The notes beneath the pieces are model-generated. The model was not told where the DNA came from. It saw only the letters and a program-made list of their open reading frames with translations, and made no database searches. From assembly GCA_030530095.1 (NCBI GenBank), contig JAUMVO010000012.1:1-49877 (forward strand): a DNA stretch of 49,877 nucleotides. The letters run 5' to 3'. Both the position numbers and the translations under genes were made by a program. Below are positions 8,969-17,356 of this stretch, piece by piece. How positions within the stretch are numbered: the stretch's first letter is position 1; each line of letters starts with the position of its first letter. The stretch comes from Clostridiaceae bacterium (lineage in GTDB: Bacteria > Bacillota > Clostridia > Oscillospirales > Acutalibacteraceae).

Positions 8969-9994
8969 TTATCTTATGCCGTAGTAAAACAGCGCAACGC
9001 CGATTACACAGCCGATTATATTTATGATTGAAAAGATTATTACTATTTTTACCTCTTTCCAGCCGCACATTTCAAAATGGTGGTGGATTGGCGCCATCTT
9101 AAAGATTCTTTTTCCGTGAGTTGCCTTGAAATAGCCGATCTGCAACACGTCGGAAAGCATTTCGATAACGTATATGATGCCTAAGAAAAGAATGATAAGC
9201 GGAGCGTCAAGCGCGTATGCAAGCGCAACTACAAGACCGCCTAAAAACATTGAGCCCGTATCGCCCATCATAACCTTTGAGGGATGCCAGTTCCAGATAA
9301 GATAACCCGCGCACGAGCCTGCAAGGCAGGCGGCGAGAACACTGACGCCGAACGCGCCCTTGAGAACTGCGTAAACGATAAAGCCTACCGCAGCGGTTGT
9401 TGTAACGCTCGCGCAAAGACCGTCAACGCCGTCGGTGAAGTTGACCGCGTTTACCGTAAGGTAGATAACCGCCATGCCGAAAATCCAGAAAAACCACTTG
9501 AGGTCAACGTTGCCGACGAAGGGTATCGTCATAAACGTATTGCCCGACATGAACAGCGCGCCGAGATAAGCGAGCATAAGCGCTATCTGAGCTACAGATT
9601 TCTGGGTTATGGTAAGGCCTAAGTTTCTCTTTTTGACAACCTTGATATAGTCGTCGGCAAAGCCTATAAGACCGAAGCCTATCGCCATAATGATACCGGC
9701 AAATATTTTAATTTTCATACTGTCGGGTACGGGCGAATCGCCGACGAGCAGATTGCCGCCCAGCAGTTTATCGGTCAGAATAACGCCGAAGAAGGTTACT
9801 ATTGAGCTGACGATGAACATAATACCGCCCATTACGGGTGTACCCTGCTTTGACTTATGCCACGCGGGGCCGATATCAAGTATCGTCTGACCGAATTTCA
9901 GCTTGCGAAGCCACGGTATGAGTACGAAGCCCAGCAGCGCGGATATTGCAAAGCTTAAAACCAGCGAAAAAACTATGGCAATTGACAGTTTCAT
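8969..9994 (-). CDS. mraY: Phospho-N-acetylmuramoyl-pentapeptide transferase MraY
   Basis: Integral membrane enzyme that moves phospho-MurNAc-pentapeptide onto undecaprenyl phosphate, giving lipid I. 341 aa, about ten hydrophobic segments. The Asp-rich catalytic motifs are visible: FADDYIKV near 110, NAVNFTDGVDGL near 180, and the C-terminal HHHFE histidine motif (in MAPIHHHFEMCGW). Its ATG overlaps the murF stop in an ATGA arrangement, suggesting translational coupling. Confidence 0.97.
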   Translation of the reverse strand: MKLSIAIVFSLVLSFAISALLGFVLIPWLRKLKFGQTILDIGPAWHKSKQGTPVMGGIMFIVSSIVTFFGVILTDKLLGGNLLVGDSPVPDSMKIKIFAGIIMAIGFGLIGFADDYIKVVKKRNLGLTITQKSVAQIALMLAYLGALFMSGNTFMTIPFVGNVDLKWFFWIFGMAVIYLTVNAVNFTDGVDGLCASVTTTAAVGFIVYAVLKGAFGVSVLAACLAGSCAGYLIWNWHPSKVMMGDTGSMFLGGLVVALAYALDAPLIILFLGIIYVIEMLSDVLQIGYFKATHGKRIFKMAPIHHHFEMCGWKEVKIVIIFSIINIIGCVIGVALFYYGIR

Positions 9995-11355
9995 TTATCC
10001 TTCCACTCCTCGTAGAGTTTGTTAATTACTTCCTCTAATTTCATTCCTCTGCTTGCCTTGAAAAGAACAACGTCAGAGGGCTTAATTTCACGTCTGAGAG
10101 CCTCGAAAAGCGCCTCTTTATCTGTAAAAGCGAACACCTTTACACCGTTCGATTCTGCGGCGGCCGCGATGTTCTTTGACTCCTCGCCGTAGGTGTAGAG
10201 CAAATCAACTTTTTTGGCGGCGGCATACTCGCCGATTTCGGTGTGAGCCGTGGCGGAATAGTCGCCTAACTCAAGCATATCGCCCAGAACGGCGATTTTT
10301 CTGTCGCCCTCAATGCTCATCAGTGCATTGATAGCCGCACGCTGGGAATCGGGACTTGCATTATAGCAATCCTCGATAACGGTAACGCCGTTAATCTTAT
10401 TAATTCTCTGTCTCATTCCCGACGGCTCGTATTCACCGAGAGCTTCGGCAATAACCGACGTTTCAAGACCGATTTCAAGTCCCACGCAATAGGCGGCAAG
10501 CGCGTCATAGACGTTGTGAATGCCGATAGTCGGTATTGTAACCGACTGCGTTTTGCCGTCCGAGAGCACATCAAACGAGGTTCTGCCGTCCTTTTCTGTA
10601 ATGTTTTGAGCGATTACGTTCGCTTCTTTATTATCTATACCGAAGGAAACGATATTATAATCGGCAGTTTTAACCGTCTGTAATTTGTCGTTATCATAAT
10701 TGAGAATCAGCGTCGAGCCCTTTTTCATTCCGTCAAGTATCTCGAGCTTTGCCTTCAGGATACCGTCGCGTGAGCCTAAATGCTCAATATGGGAAACGCC
10801 GATATTAGTGATTATACCGATATCGGGAAGGCAGGTTTTCGAAAGCAGCGAAATCTCTCCGAAAGCACTCATACCCATCTCGATAACCGCGCCGTTATAA
10901 CTGTCGTCAAGAGTGAAGAGCGTGCGCGGAAGTCCGATATCGTTGTTGAGATTGCCCTGAGTTTTGATAGCGTTGAACTTTTTGGAAGCTACGAGGTAGG
11001 TCATTTCCTTGGTTGTGGTTTTGCCTACGCTTCCCGTAAGTCCGATAACGGTCAGATTCTTAATCGACTGTCTGTAGTTTCTCGCTATATCAATAAACGC
11101 TTTTTTGGTGTCCTCAACGTATATGACGGGAATTGATACGTCAACCTCACGATGGCAGACCATAGCCGCAGCGCCGCTTTCTTCGACCTGCTTTGCGAAG
11201 TCGTGAGCGTCGAAGCGCTCACCCTTAATGGCAACGAAAAGCGAGGTCGTATTTACAGCGCGCGAGTCAATGCTCACATTGTCAATTTCGGTATCGTTTC
11301 CCTGTAATCTTCCGCCACACCATTGGGCGACGGTTGAAAGTCTAATTTTGTTCAT
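9991..11355 (-). CDS. murF: UDP-MurNAc-tripeptide--D-Ala-D-Ala ligase MurF
   Basis: ATP-dependent ligase adding D-Ala-D-Ala to the UDP-MurNAc-tripeptide, completing the pentapeptide. The Mur-ligase P-loop TGSVGKTTTKEM is visible at about residues 115-126 of this reading, and EDCYNASPDS near 335 is a typical MurF motif. The start is taken at ATG 11355 (MNKIRLSTVAQ): it follows the murE stop by a single base, and GGAAGG lies about 11 nt upstream, inside murE. A longer in-frame reading would overlap murE by ten codons and has no ribosome site. About 454 aa, usual length. Confidence 0.95.
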   Translation of the reverse strand: MNKIRLSTVAQWCGGRLQGNDTEIDNVSIDSRAVNTTSLFVAIKGERFDAHDFAKQVEESGAAAMVCHREVDVSIPVIYVEDTKKAFIDIARNYRQSIKNLTVIGLTGSVGKTTTKEMTYLVASKKFNAIKTQGNLNNDIGLPRTLFTLDDSYNGAVIEMGMSAFGEISLLSKTCLPDIGIITNIGVSHIEHLGSRDGILKAKLEILDGMKKGSTLILNYDNDKLQTVKTADYNIVSFGIDNKEANVIAQNITEKDGRTSFDVLSDGKTQSVTIPTIGIHNVYDALAAYCVGLEIGLETSVIAEALGEYEPSGMRQRINKINGVTVIEDCYNASPDSQRAAINALMSIEGDRKIAVLGDMLELGDYSATAHTEIGEYAAAKKVDLLYTYGEESKNIAAAAESNGVKVFAFTDKEALFEALRREIKPSDVVLFKASRGMKLEEVINKLYEEWKDK

Positions 11356-11356
11356 C

Positions 11357-12793
11357 CTATATTTTACCTTCCAGAATTCCGGCAACTATCTCGCGTTCGT
11401 CATAATGAATCTTGCCGGTATTTAATATCTGATAGGTTTCGTGTCCCTTGCCGCAAAGCAGGACCACGTCGCCTGTTTTTGCCATCTGCATAGCGCGTTT
11501 TATAGCCTGAGTTCTGTCCTCGACAACTACGATTTCAGCCTTTGAATCAGTCATACCCTCAAGTATATCGTCAATGATAAGCGAGGGGTTTTCGCTTCTC
11601 GGGTTATCACTTGTGACAACCGCAACGTCAGCCAGATCGCCGACTATCTTGCCCATCTTCGGTCTCTTGGTGCGGTCTCTGTCGCCGCCGCAGCCGAAAA
11701 CGGTGATAACCCTGCCCTCGGTTGTTTCCCTTACGGACGAAATAACGTTTTCAAGTCCGTCGGGAGAATGTGCATAGTCAATAAGCACGGTGTACTCGGT
11801 GTCGGTATCGACGACCTCAACTCTGCCGGGAACTCCCTTGGAAGCACATACCGCTTCGAGAACTCTGTCAAACGGAACTCCCGCCTCAATCGCGCATACC
11901 GCCGCTCCCATTGAATTATAAACGGTAAATCGGCCGGGTATCTTTATGCTGACTCTGCCTATGGTCTCGGGAGTGAGAAGCTCATATCGTACGGAGTCGG
12001 CGTAGCACTTTATATTCTTTGCGGTATAATCGCTGTCTTCCTTATCTATTGCGAAGGTTACTACTTTGCAGGGCAGGCCTTCAACCATCTTTTCGGCATA
12101 CGGATCATCGGCGTTTATAATCGCCGTATCGCAGATTTCGAAAAGCTTGCGTTTGGCGTTTGCATAGTTTTCAAAGTTGCCGTGGTAGTCAAGGTGGTCC
12201 TGAGTAAGATTGGTAAACAGTGCAAATTCGAAACGGCAGCCGTCCACCCTGCCCTGAGCAAGAGCCTGAGAGGAAACCTCCATAATGCAGTACTCGCAGC
12301 CGCTGTCAACCATTTCGCGGTAAAGCGACTGAAGTTCCTTGGCATCGGGAGTTGTAAGCGACGAAACGTATTCCTTATCACCCGTGATATTCTTTACCGT
12401 TCCGATAAGTCCGGTCTTTATGCCGAGTGAATTGAAAACGTTCTTTAACAAAAACGTGGTGGTGGTTTTGCCGTTTGTACCCGTCACGCCGATAAGCTTG
12501 AGACTGTCTGCGGGTTCGCCGTAAAACGCCGCGCAGATACGCGAATAAGCGTCGCGGGTATTATCGACAAGTATCTGATTGGCAATGCCTAAATCGCGCT
12601 CCACTATTACCGCGGCGGCGCCGTCTTCCATAGCCTGAGCGGCTACGCTGTGGCCGTCGAAGTGAGCGCCCTTTATGCACACGAAAACGCAGCCATTTGA
12701 AATCTCAGAGGATTTATCGGTAACGTCGCTGACCTCGCGGTCAATATATTTACTTGCGGTTTCAACATTTCTTAAAAGCTCTGATAATTTCAT
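11357..12793 (-). CDS. murE: UDP-MurNAc-L-Ala-D-Glu--meso-DAP ligase MurE
   Basis: Adds the third residue to the peptidoglycan stem peptide. 478 aa. P-loop GVTGTNGKTTTTFLL at about 107-121, and the specificity motif DNPRSENP near 400. DNPR is the established signature of enzymes that use meso-diaminopimelate rather than lysine, so this organism should have mDAP-type peptidoglycan. The Lys that is carbamylated in the family lies in the central domain. It sits between the PBP gene and murF, in the usual dcw order. Confidence 0.96.
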   Translation of the reverse strand: MKLSELLRNVETASKYIDREVSDVTDKSSEISNGCVFVCIKGAHFDGHSVAAQAMEDGAAAVIVERDLGIANQILVDNTRDAYSRICAAFYGEPADSLKLIGVTGTNGKTTTTFLLKNVFNSLGIKTGLIGTVKNITGDKEYVSSLTTPDAKELQSLYREMVDSGCEYCIMEVSSQALAQGRVDGCRFEFALFTNLTQDHLDYHGNFENYANAKRKLFEICDTAIINADDPYAEKMVEGLPCKVVTFAIDKEDSDYTAKNIKCYADSVRYELLTPETIGRVSIKIPGRFTVYNSMGAAVCAIEAGVPFDRVLEAVCASKGVPGRVEVVDTDTEYTVLIDYAHSPDGLENVISSVRETTEGRVITVFGCGGDRDRTKRPKMGKIVGDLADVAVVTSDNPRSENPSLIIDDILEGMTDSKAEIVVVEDRTQAIKRAMQMAKTGDVVLLCGKGHETYQILNTGKIHYDEREIVAGILEGKI

Positions 12794-12837
12794 AATGACC
12801 TCCGTTTCCTTTATCTTCGCCGTGAAAAATGTATTTG

Positions 12838-15051
12838 CTATGCGTCCTGAACGTTAACAGTTGTGCGGAAGTAAACCGTGATAACGCTTCCGAGCTCCGC
12901 TTCGGTGTTAGCTTCAAGACTTTGTTTATATGACATAACCTCGGTCTCGTTTGTCGTGCCCGAGAATCTTATGTTAAATCCTGCGTTTACTGCTGCCGAA
13001 TTCGCCTGCGACATAGTCATATTGGTAAGGTCGGGAACTATTGCCGTCTGTTTCTCGTACTGTTCCTCGGTGTAAAGAACGATTACGCCGCCCGTACGGA
13101 TCTGTGAATCAGCCGCGGGTGACTGAGCGATAACCTTGTCGCCCTTGCCGACTATCTTGAGCGTGTAACCTGCGGTCATGCTTCTTGCCTCCTGAAGCGT
13201 CTTGCCGATAAGTGCGGGCGCCGTCGAGGAAATGTTTGCCATCTCGTTGTCCTCGTACTGAGGCTCGACATTGAGATAAGTGAGCACCTTTTCAAGTATC
13301 TGACCGGCTATCGGGGCCGCAACTACGCCGCCGCCGTGAGCGCCTGCGGGCTCGTCAATGGCGATAAGAATCGCTATTCTCGGATTGTTTGCAGGTGCGA
13401 AGCCCGCAAACGACGCGATATAGGCGCCTTCCTTACCGATTTTTTCCGATGTACCCGTCTTGCCCGCTACGTGGTAGCCGGCAACGTATGCGTTTTTACC
13501 GGTTCCCTTGGAAACAACCGCTTCCATCATATCTGCAACGGTTGAAGCTGTCTTTTCGGAAATAACCTGACGTCTTACGACGGGCTGAGTCTTTTTGATT
13601 ACGTTACCGTCCGAATCAAGCATACTGTCGACAACATAGGGCGTCATAAGCTTACCGCCGTTGGCAATAGCGGAGATTGCGGTGACCATCTGAATAGGCG
13701 AAACCTGGAAGGTCTGACCGAACGAGCTTGACGAAAGCTCGGAGATACCCATGCTTTCAAGTGCGTGGTAGGTAACGTTGGCTACGGGGTTTGCCTCTGC
13801 GGGAACGTCGATACCCGTCTTTTCGGTAAAGCCGAAGGCCTCGAAATATTTGAAGAACTTATCCTTGCCCAGCTTCTGACCGATGGTAATGAAGAAGGGG
13901 TTACAGGAATTCATAAGTCCCTGAGTAAGAGTCTCAGTGCCGTGGCCGCCGTGACGCCAGCACTTCTGATAATTGTTGGCAACCTGAATACCGCCGACGC
14001 AGGTGTAGGTGGTGTTGAGGTCAACCACGTTTTCCTCGAGCGCTGCGGAAACGACTACCGTCTTGAAAACCGAGCCGGGCTCGTAGGTATCGCTGACGGT
14101 TCTGTTTCTCCACTGAGCGAATCTCGCGTTGAGGGTTTCTGTCTTCTTCTCCTCCTCGTCGAGAATCTCGGATATCTTGTCAGCAACGAGCTTATTGCTG
14201 ATAACGTTGGGATTGTTAAGGTCGAAGTCGGGCTTTGACGTCATGGCGAGTATTGCGCCCGTGTCAACGTCCATAATGATACCGTAAGCATATTTACAGC
14301 CCGTATCTATAATCGCCTGATCAAGGCTCTGTTCAAGATAGTACTGAACAACCTCGTCTATCGTGAGAACGAGGTTAGCGCCCTGCTGAGCCTCATAGGT
14401 GGTTTCATATTCGCTCGCCATCTTCTTCTGGCGCGCATTTTTGGCGGTTACTATTCTGCCCGAAACGCCCGTAAGCTCGCCGTTATAGGTAAGCTCTACT
14501 CCGAGCGTACCTTCGTCGTCGGTGTTTACGAAGCCTATAATGCTCGAGGCAAACGACGAATACGGATAATAACGCTTGGTGTCGGGGTCGATGCCGATTA
14601 TGTTGGACAGCTTTTCCTTGCCGTGTTCGCTGATGAACTTTTTAATTTCGTCCTTCTGCTCTTCCTCAACCTCGCCCGCGATTTTGATGTAGTTCGATTC
14701 ACGCATCGTCTTTTCGCGTACGCTCTCTGCGTCAAGCGAAAGCGTGGACGAAAGAATCTCGACTACAAGGTCGCGCTGAGTGTCGTTCTCGATTTTCGAG
14801 GGGACGATGTATATAAGCCATGCGGAAGCGCTCTTGGCAAGCACGTTCATATTAGAGTCGTAAATTGTTCCGCGTTCTGCGCTGATTGTGGTGTCGAGCA
14901 GCTGGTTCTTTTCGGCCTTGAGCTTATACTCCTCGCCATGTACAAGCGCAACTCTGACAAGAGAGCCGACGCAGGTTAAAAATGCCGCAATCAGTATAAA
15001 AAGCGCTATCGACGAGCGCAACGCAAGCCCTTTTGAAGAACCAGTTTTCAT
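12838..15051 (-). CDS. Class B penicillin-binding protein with two PASTA domains (FtsI/SpoVD type)
   Basis: Transpeptidase that cross-links septal peptidoglycan with FtsW. About 737 aa: short cytoplasmic tail, one transmembrane helix (about 12-35), PBP dimerisation domain, transpeptidase domain with SVFK at 327-330, SCN at 382-384 and KTGTS near 533, then two PASTA repeats from about 610 to the end. Starting at ATG 15051 (MKTGSSKG) places GGAG 11 nt upstream; a longer frame would begin nine codons earlier without a ribosome site. In Clostridia such genes are named both pbpB/ftsI (vegetative division) and spoVD (spore cortex). As the only PBP in this dcw cluster it probably serves vegetative division, but that is inference. 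Confidence 0.92.
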   Translation of the reverse strand: MKTGSSKGLALRSSIALFILIAAFLTCVGSLVRVALVHGEEYKLKAEKNQLLDTTISAERGTIYDSNMNVLAKSASAWLIYIVPSKIENDTQRDLVVEILSSTLSLDAESVREKTMRESNYIKIAGEVEEEQKDEIKKFISEHGKEKLSNIIGIDPDTKRYYPYSSFASSIIGFVNTDDEGTLGVELTYNGELTGVSGRIVTAKNARQKKMASEYETTYEAQQGANLVLTIDEVVQYYLEQSLDQAIIDTGCKYAYGIIMDVDTGAILAMTSKPDFDLNNPNVISNKLVADKISEILDEEEKKTETLNARFAQWRNRTVSDTYEPGSVFKTVVVSAALEENVVDLNTTYTCVGGIQVANNYQKCWRHGGHGTETLTQGLMNSCNPFFITIGQKLGKDKFFKYFEAFGFTEKTGIDVPAEANPVANVTYHALESMGISELSSSSFGQTFQVSPIQMVTAISAIANGGKLMTPYVVDSMLDSDGNVIKKTQPVVRRQVISEKTASTVADMMEAVVSKGTGKNAYVAGYHVAGKTGTSEKIGKEGAYIASFAGFAPANNPRIAILIAIDEPAGAHGGGVVAAPIAGQILEKVLTYLNVEPQYEDNEMANISSTAPALIGKTLQEARSMTAGYTLKIVGKGDKVIAQSPAADSQIRTGGVIVLYTEEQYEKQTAIVPDLTNMTMSQANSAAVNAGFNIRFSGTTNETEVMSYKQSLEANTEAELGSVITVYFRTTVNVQDA

Positions 15052-15097
15052 ACTGCCAATCACTCCTTTTCGCCACAATTTCCGGTAATAAGATACA

Positions 15098-15135
15098 ACA
15101 ACGAGAGTTAAGACAAATTACTTAACCCTCGTTGT
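15098..15135 (-). other. Strong hairpin between ftsL and the PBP gene
   Basis: Arms of 15 bp with an 8-nt loop (15135-15121 and 15112-15098). On the minus-strand RNA every position pairs, one of them as G-U; on the plus strand that pair would be an A-C mismatch, so the fold is consistent with the sense transcript. The run after it (TGTATCTTATT) is only moderately U-rich, so it could be a weak terminator, a processing site or an mRNA stabiliser. It lies 12 nt past the ftsL stop and 46 nt before the PBP start. Confidence 0.6.
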
Positions 15136-15147
15136 AATTTTATTTAT

Positions 15148-15708
15148 TTATTTGCTGATATATTCCAGCAGCTTCGAAGCGAAGGACTTATTGTCGACGC
15201 TCAGGGATTTGGTCCCCGAAAGCACAACCTTGTCCTCGCCTGAAAGATCAATGTATTCAATCTGATGGTTTTCCATCTTAACCATGCCGAGCTTGGTCTG
15301 AGCGTAATCCTCAACATTCTTTAAGGAGATGACCGAATCGAGTTTCATATTCAGTCTTACGTTCTCGCTCTGTGCCGCGGTAATCTCGGCGGTAAGGTTC
15401 GAAATCTCACGGTCAAGCTCGTCAACCTTGAATCTTCCGTAAAGAAGGGTTGAGAGCATTGTAAGCAGCAGGACTGCTACAGCGATAACCTTTGCCGTCT
15501 GCAACGCGGTCCGGCGCATCTCACGCTTCTCCTGCGGAGCGGATTTTACGGGATTTCTGACGACACGAAGCTGCGGCTTCTTAGGCTGAGAAACCTTCCG
15601 CGGAGTCTGTTCAATTTTACGCACGGCGTTTTTCTCGTATGAACGGCTGACGGGCTCGAAATCCGAAAAGTCGATGCCGTTAAACATATCATAGCTTCTG
15701 TTCGCCAT
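15148..15708 (-). CDS. ftsL: FtsL-like septum formation protein
   Basis: Small bitopic divisome protein, expected to pair with FtsQ/DivIB and a DivIC/FtsB partner and to activate FtsW-PBP. 186 aa. Residues about 1-68 are cytoplasmic and very basic, 69-90 form one transmembrane helix, and about 91-125 are a coiled-coil-like stretch (DELDREISNLTAEITAAQSE) leading to a short extracytoplasmic tail. Sequence conservation is low across the family; the call depends on topology and on its place between rsmH and the class B PBP. Confidence 0.82.
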   Translation of the reverse strand: MANRSYDMFNGIDFSDFEPVSRSYEKNAVRKIEQTPRKVSQPKKPQLRVVRNPVKSAPQEKREMRRTALQTAKVIAVAVLLLTMLSTLLYGRFKVDELDREISNLTAEITAAQSENVRLNMKLDSVISLKNVEDYAQTKLGMVKMENHQIEYIDLSGEDKVVLSGTKSLSVDNKSFASKLLEYISK

Positions 15709-15722
15709 TTTTCTTCCCTTTC

Positions 15723-16646
15723 TTACTCTTTTTCCTTAATTTTCACAAGAGAGCGTAATCTGGCACTGTGCGAGCGCGGATTGGAGGTCAATTCCGCCTC
15801 GCCCGGCGCCTTGCCCTTTATCGTAAGCTTTGCACAAGGTGTTTTGCCGCACACACAAACGGGAAACTCCTTGGGACACGTACATCCCTCGGCAAAGCTG
15901 TTAAATCTCTGCTTAACCATTCTGTCTTCAAGAGAATGGAACGTTATTATTGAAAGCACGCCGCCGACCTTCAAGCAGTCGAACATATCGTCAAGCGCCG
16001 TGTCAAGCTGGTCAAGCTCGCCGTTGACGGCTATGCGCAGAGCCTGAAACGTTCTGCGGGCGGGGTGCGAATCCCGCATTGCCTTCTGCGGCATAGAGGC
16101 TTTAATTATCTCTATGAGTTCAAAAGTGGTGTTTATCTCCCTCATATGCCGCGAATTGACAATGTTGTTGGCAATACGGTTGGCGTATTTTTCTTCGCCG
16201 TAGTCCCTTATAATTCTCGTAAGCTCACCGACCGAAAGCGTATTGACAAGGTCTTTTGCACTGACGCCGGTTTTGCTCATTCTCATATCGAGCTCGGCAT
16301 CCTTGTGAAACGAAAAGCCGCGTGACGCCTCGTCGAGCTGAAAAGAGCTCACTCCAAGGTCGGCAAGTATTCCGTCCGCCTTACGTCCGTCAAGGACCGC
16401 CTTTATATTATTAAAGGTATTATGTACTATTTCTGTATTTTCGTATGAGCCTAAGCGCTCGTTCAATATCTCAATTGCATCGGGGTCGCGGTCTATGGCT
16501 ATGAGTTTACCCGAAGTCAGCCTGTCAAGTATGGCTTTCGAGTGACCGCCGCCGCCCGCCGTGCAATCAACATAAAGACCGTCAGGCTTAATGTCAAGCG
16601 ACTCTATTGTTTCTTCGAACAGAACGGGAATATGAGAAAACTCCAT
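15723..16646 (-). CDS. rsmH: 16S rRNA (cytosine(1402)-N4)-methyltransferase RsmH (MraW)
   Basis: SAM-dependent methyltransferase that modifies C1402 in the ribosomal decoding centre. 307 aa. N-terminal HIPVLFEETIESL and the SAM-binding DCTAGGGGHSKAIL (about 28-41) are typical, as are ADLGVSSFQLD near 96 and the C-terminal NPRSHSARLRSL. A Cys-rich patch (CTCPKEFPVCVCGKTPC, near 255) occurs in many Gram-positive homologues. It is second in the dcw operon, 12 nt after mraZ. Confidence 0.97.
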   Translation of the reverse strand: MEFSHIPVLFEETIESLDIKPDGLYVDCTAGGGGHSKAILDRLTSGKLIAIDRDPDAIEILNERLGSYENTEIVHNTFNNIKAVLDGRKADGILADLGVSSFQLDEASRGFSFHKDAELDMRMSKTGVSAKDLVNTLSVGELTRIIRDYGEEKYANRIANNIVNSRHMREINTTFELIEIIKASMPQKAMRDSHPARRTFQALRIAVNGELDQLDTALDDMFDCLKVGGVLSIITFHSLEDRMVKQRFNSFAEGCTCPKEFPVCVCGKTPCAKLTIKGKAPGEAELTSNPRSHSARLRSLVKIKEKE

Positions 16647-16658
16647 ATACCCACCCCG

Positions 16659-17072
16659 TCAGTTGACCATACTCGGGAAGCGCTTTGAGGTCGCCTCGAG
16701 CTGAGCGTGCTCCGCCTCGTACTTGTCGGCATCCCAGATTTCAACTCTGTTGCCTACGCCGACAACCGCAACGTCCTTCTTAAGTCCCGCTCCCTTGCAG
16801 AAGTCGGGCTTAACGGTAACTCTGCCCTGCTTGTCCGGTTCAACGGTGATTACGTTTGAGAAGAAGTAACGCTGCCAGTCGGCATCCCTTGACTCAACGA
16901 CCTCGTTGGACTTCTTCTCCCACTCCTCCTCGCTGAAAACCGCGATACAGGGTGAGCCGGGCTCATAATAAAGGTAAAAGGATTCGCCGAGCATCGCTCT
17001 GAAGCGCGCGGGAATAAACAGACGGTTTTTCGCGTCTATCGTATGCTTGTAATTGTTGGTGAATGACGCCAC
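16659..17072 (-). CDS. mraZ: Transcriptional regulator MraZ
   Basis: DNA-binding protein with two SpoVT/AbrB-like folds, known in several bacteria to bind repeats in its own promoter and control the dcw operon. About 137 aa. NNYKHTIDAKNRLFIPARFR at the N-terminus and VEPDKQGRVTV in the second half are the paired MraZ motifs. The frame extends further upstream, but the start is set at GTG 17072: GGGAGG lies 7 nt before it and this gives the standard MraZ N-terminus. First gene of the cluster. Confidence 0.93.
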   Translation of the reverse strand: MASFTNNYKHTIDAKNRLFIPARFRAMLGESFYLYYEPGSPCIAVFSEEEWEKKSNEVVESRDADWQRYFFSNVITVEPDKQGRVTVKPDFCKGAGLKKDVAVVGVGNRVEIWDADKYEAEHAQLEATSKRFPSMVN

Positions 17073-17106
17073 GTCTGTCCCTCCCTTCCGAGTTAAATAT
17101 CTCCAC

Positions 17107-17123
17107 GGTTTCATAGTGAAACC
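17107..17123 (-). promoter_or_regulatory. Leader hairpin upstream of mraZ
   Basis: Perfect 7-bp inverted repeat GGTTTCA-TAG-TGAAACC in the roughly 100-nt 5' leader of the dcw transcript. A GTGGAG sequence abuts it. It has no T-tract, so it is not a terminator; it could be a protein-binding palindrome or an RNA stem. Confidence 0.4.
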
Positions 17124-17181
17124 ATGGGCAAATTCACCTTTATTATGAATTTTGAGTGCTTTTTCGCACCACTTTGTCACC

Positions 17182-17210
17182 ATTATAATGCCAAAACTAT
17201 ATAAAGTCAA
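17182..17210 (-). promoter_or_regulatory. Main dcw operon promoter (PmraZ)
   Basis: Minus strand TTGACT (17210-17205), 17 bp, perfect TATAAT (17187-17182). GTGG-type motifs stand around it: AAAGTGGTG just downstream, TTTGTGGCG upstream and GTGGAG in the leader. MraZ is known to bind clustered GTGG-like direct repeats in other Gram-positive bacteria, so these are candidate autoregulatory boxes. Confidence 0.8.
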
Positions 17211-17356
17211 GCATTTTGTTGAAAAAATATTGAAAAATTTTGTGAAATTTCGCCACAAAGTTTTTTCGCTTAAAAAACGCAAAAAATCACAAAAACAAAC
17301 ACTCCGAAATATATTGTGTATAAGAAAGCACAGTTAAACCGTAAGGAGTTCTTTTA

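Noticed and set aside
8252-9031. 259-codon plus-strand frame across ftsW and its upstream gap
   Set aside because: Antisense to the well-supported ftsW; no start signal or recognisable domain.
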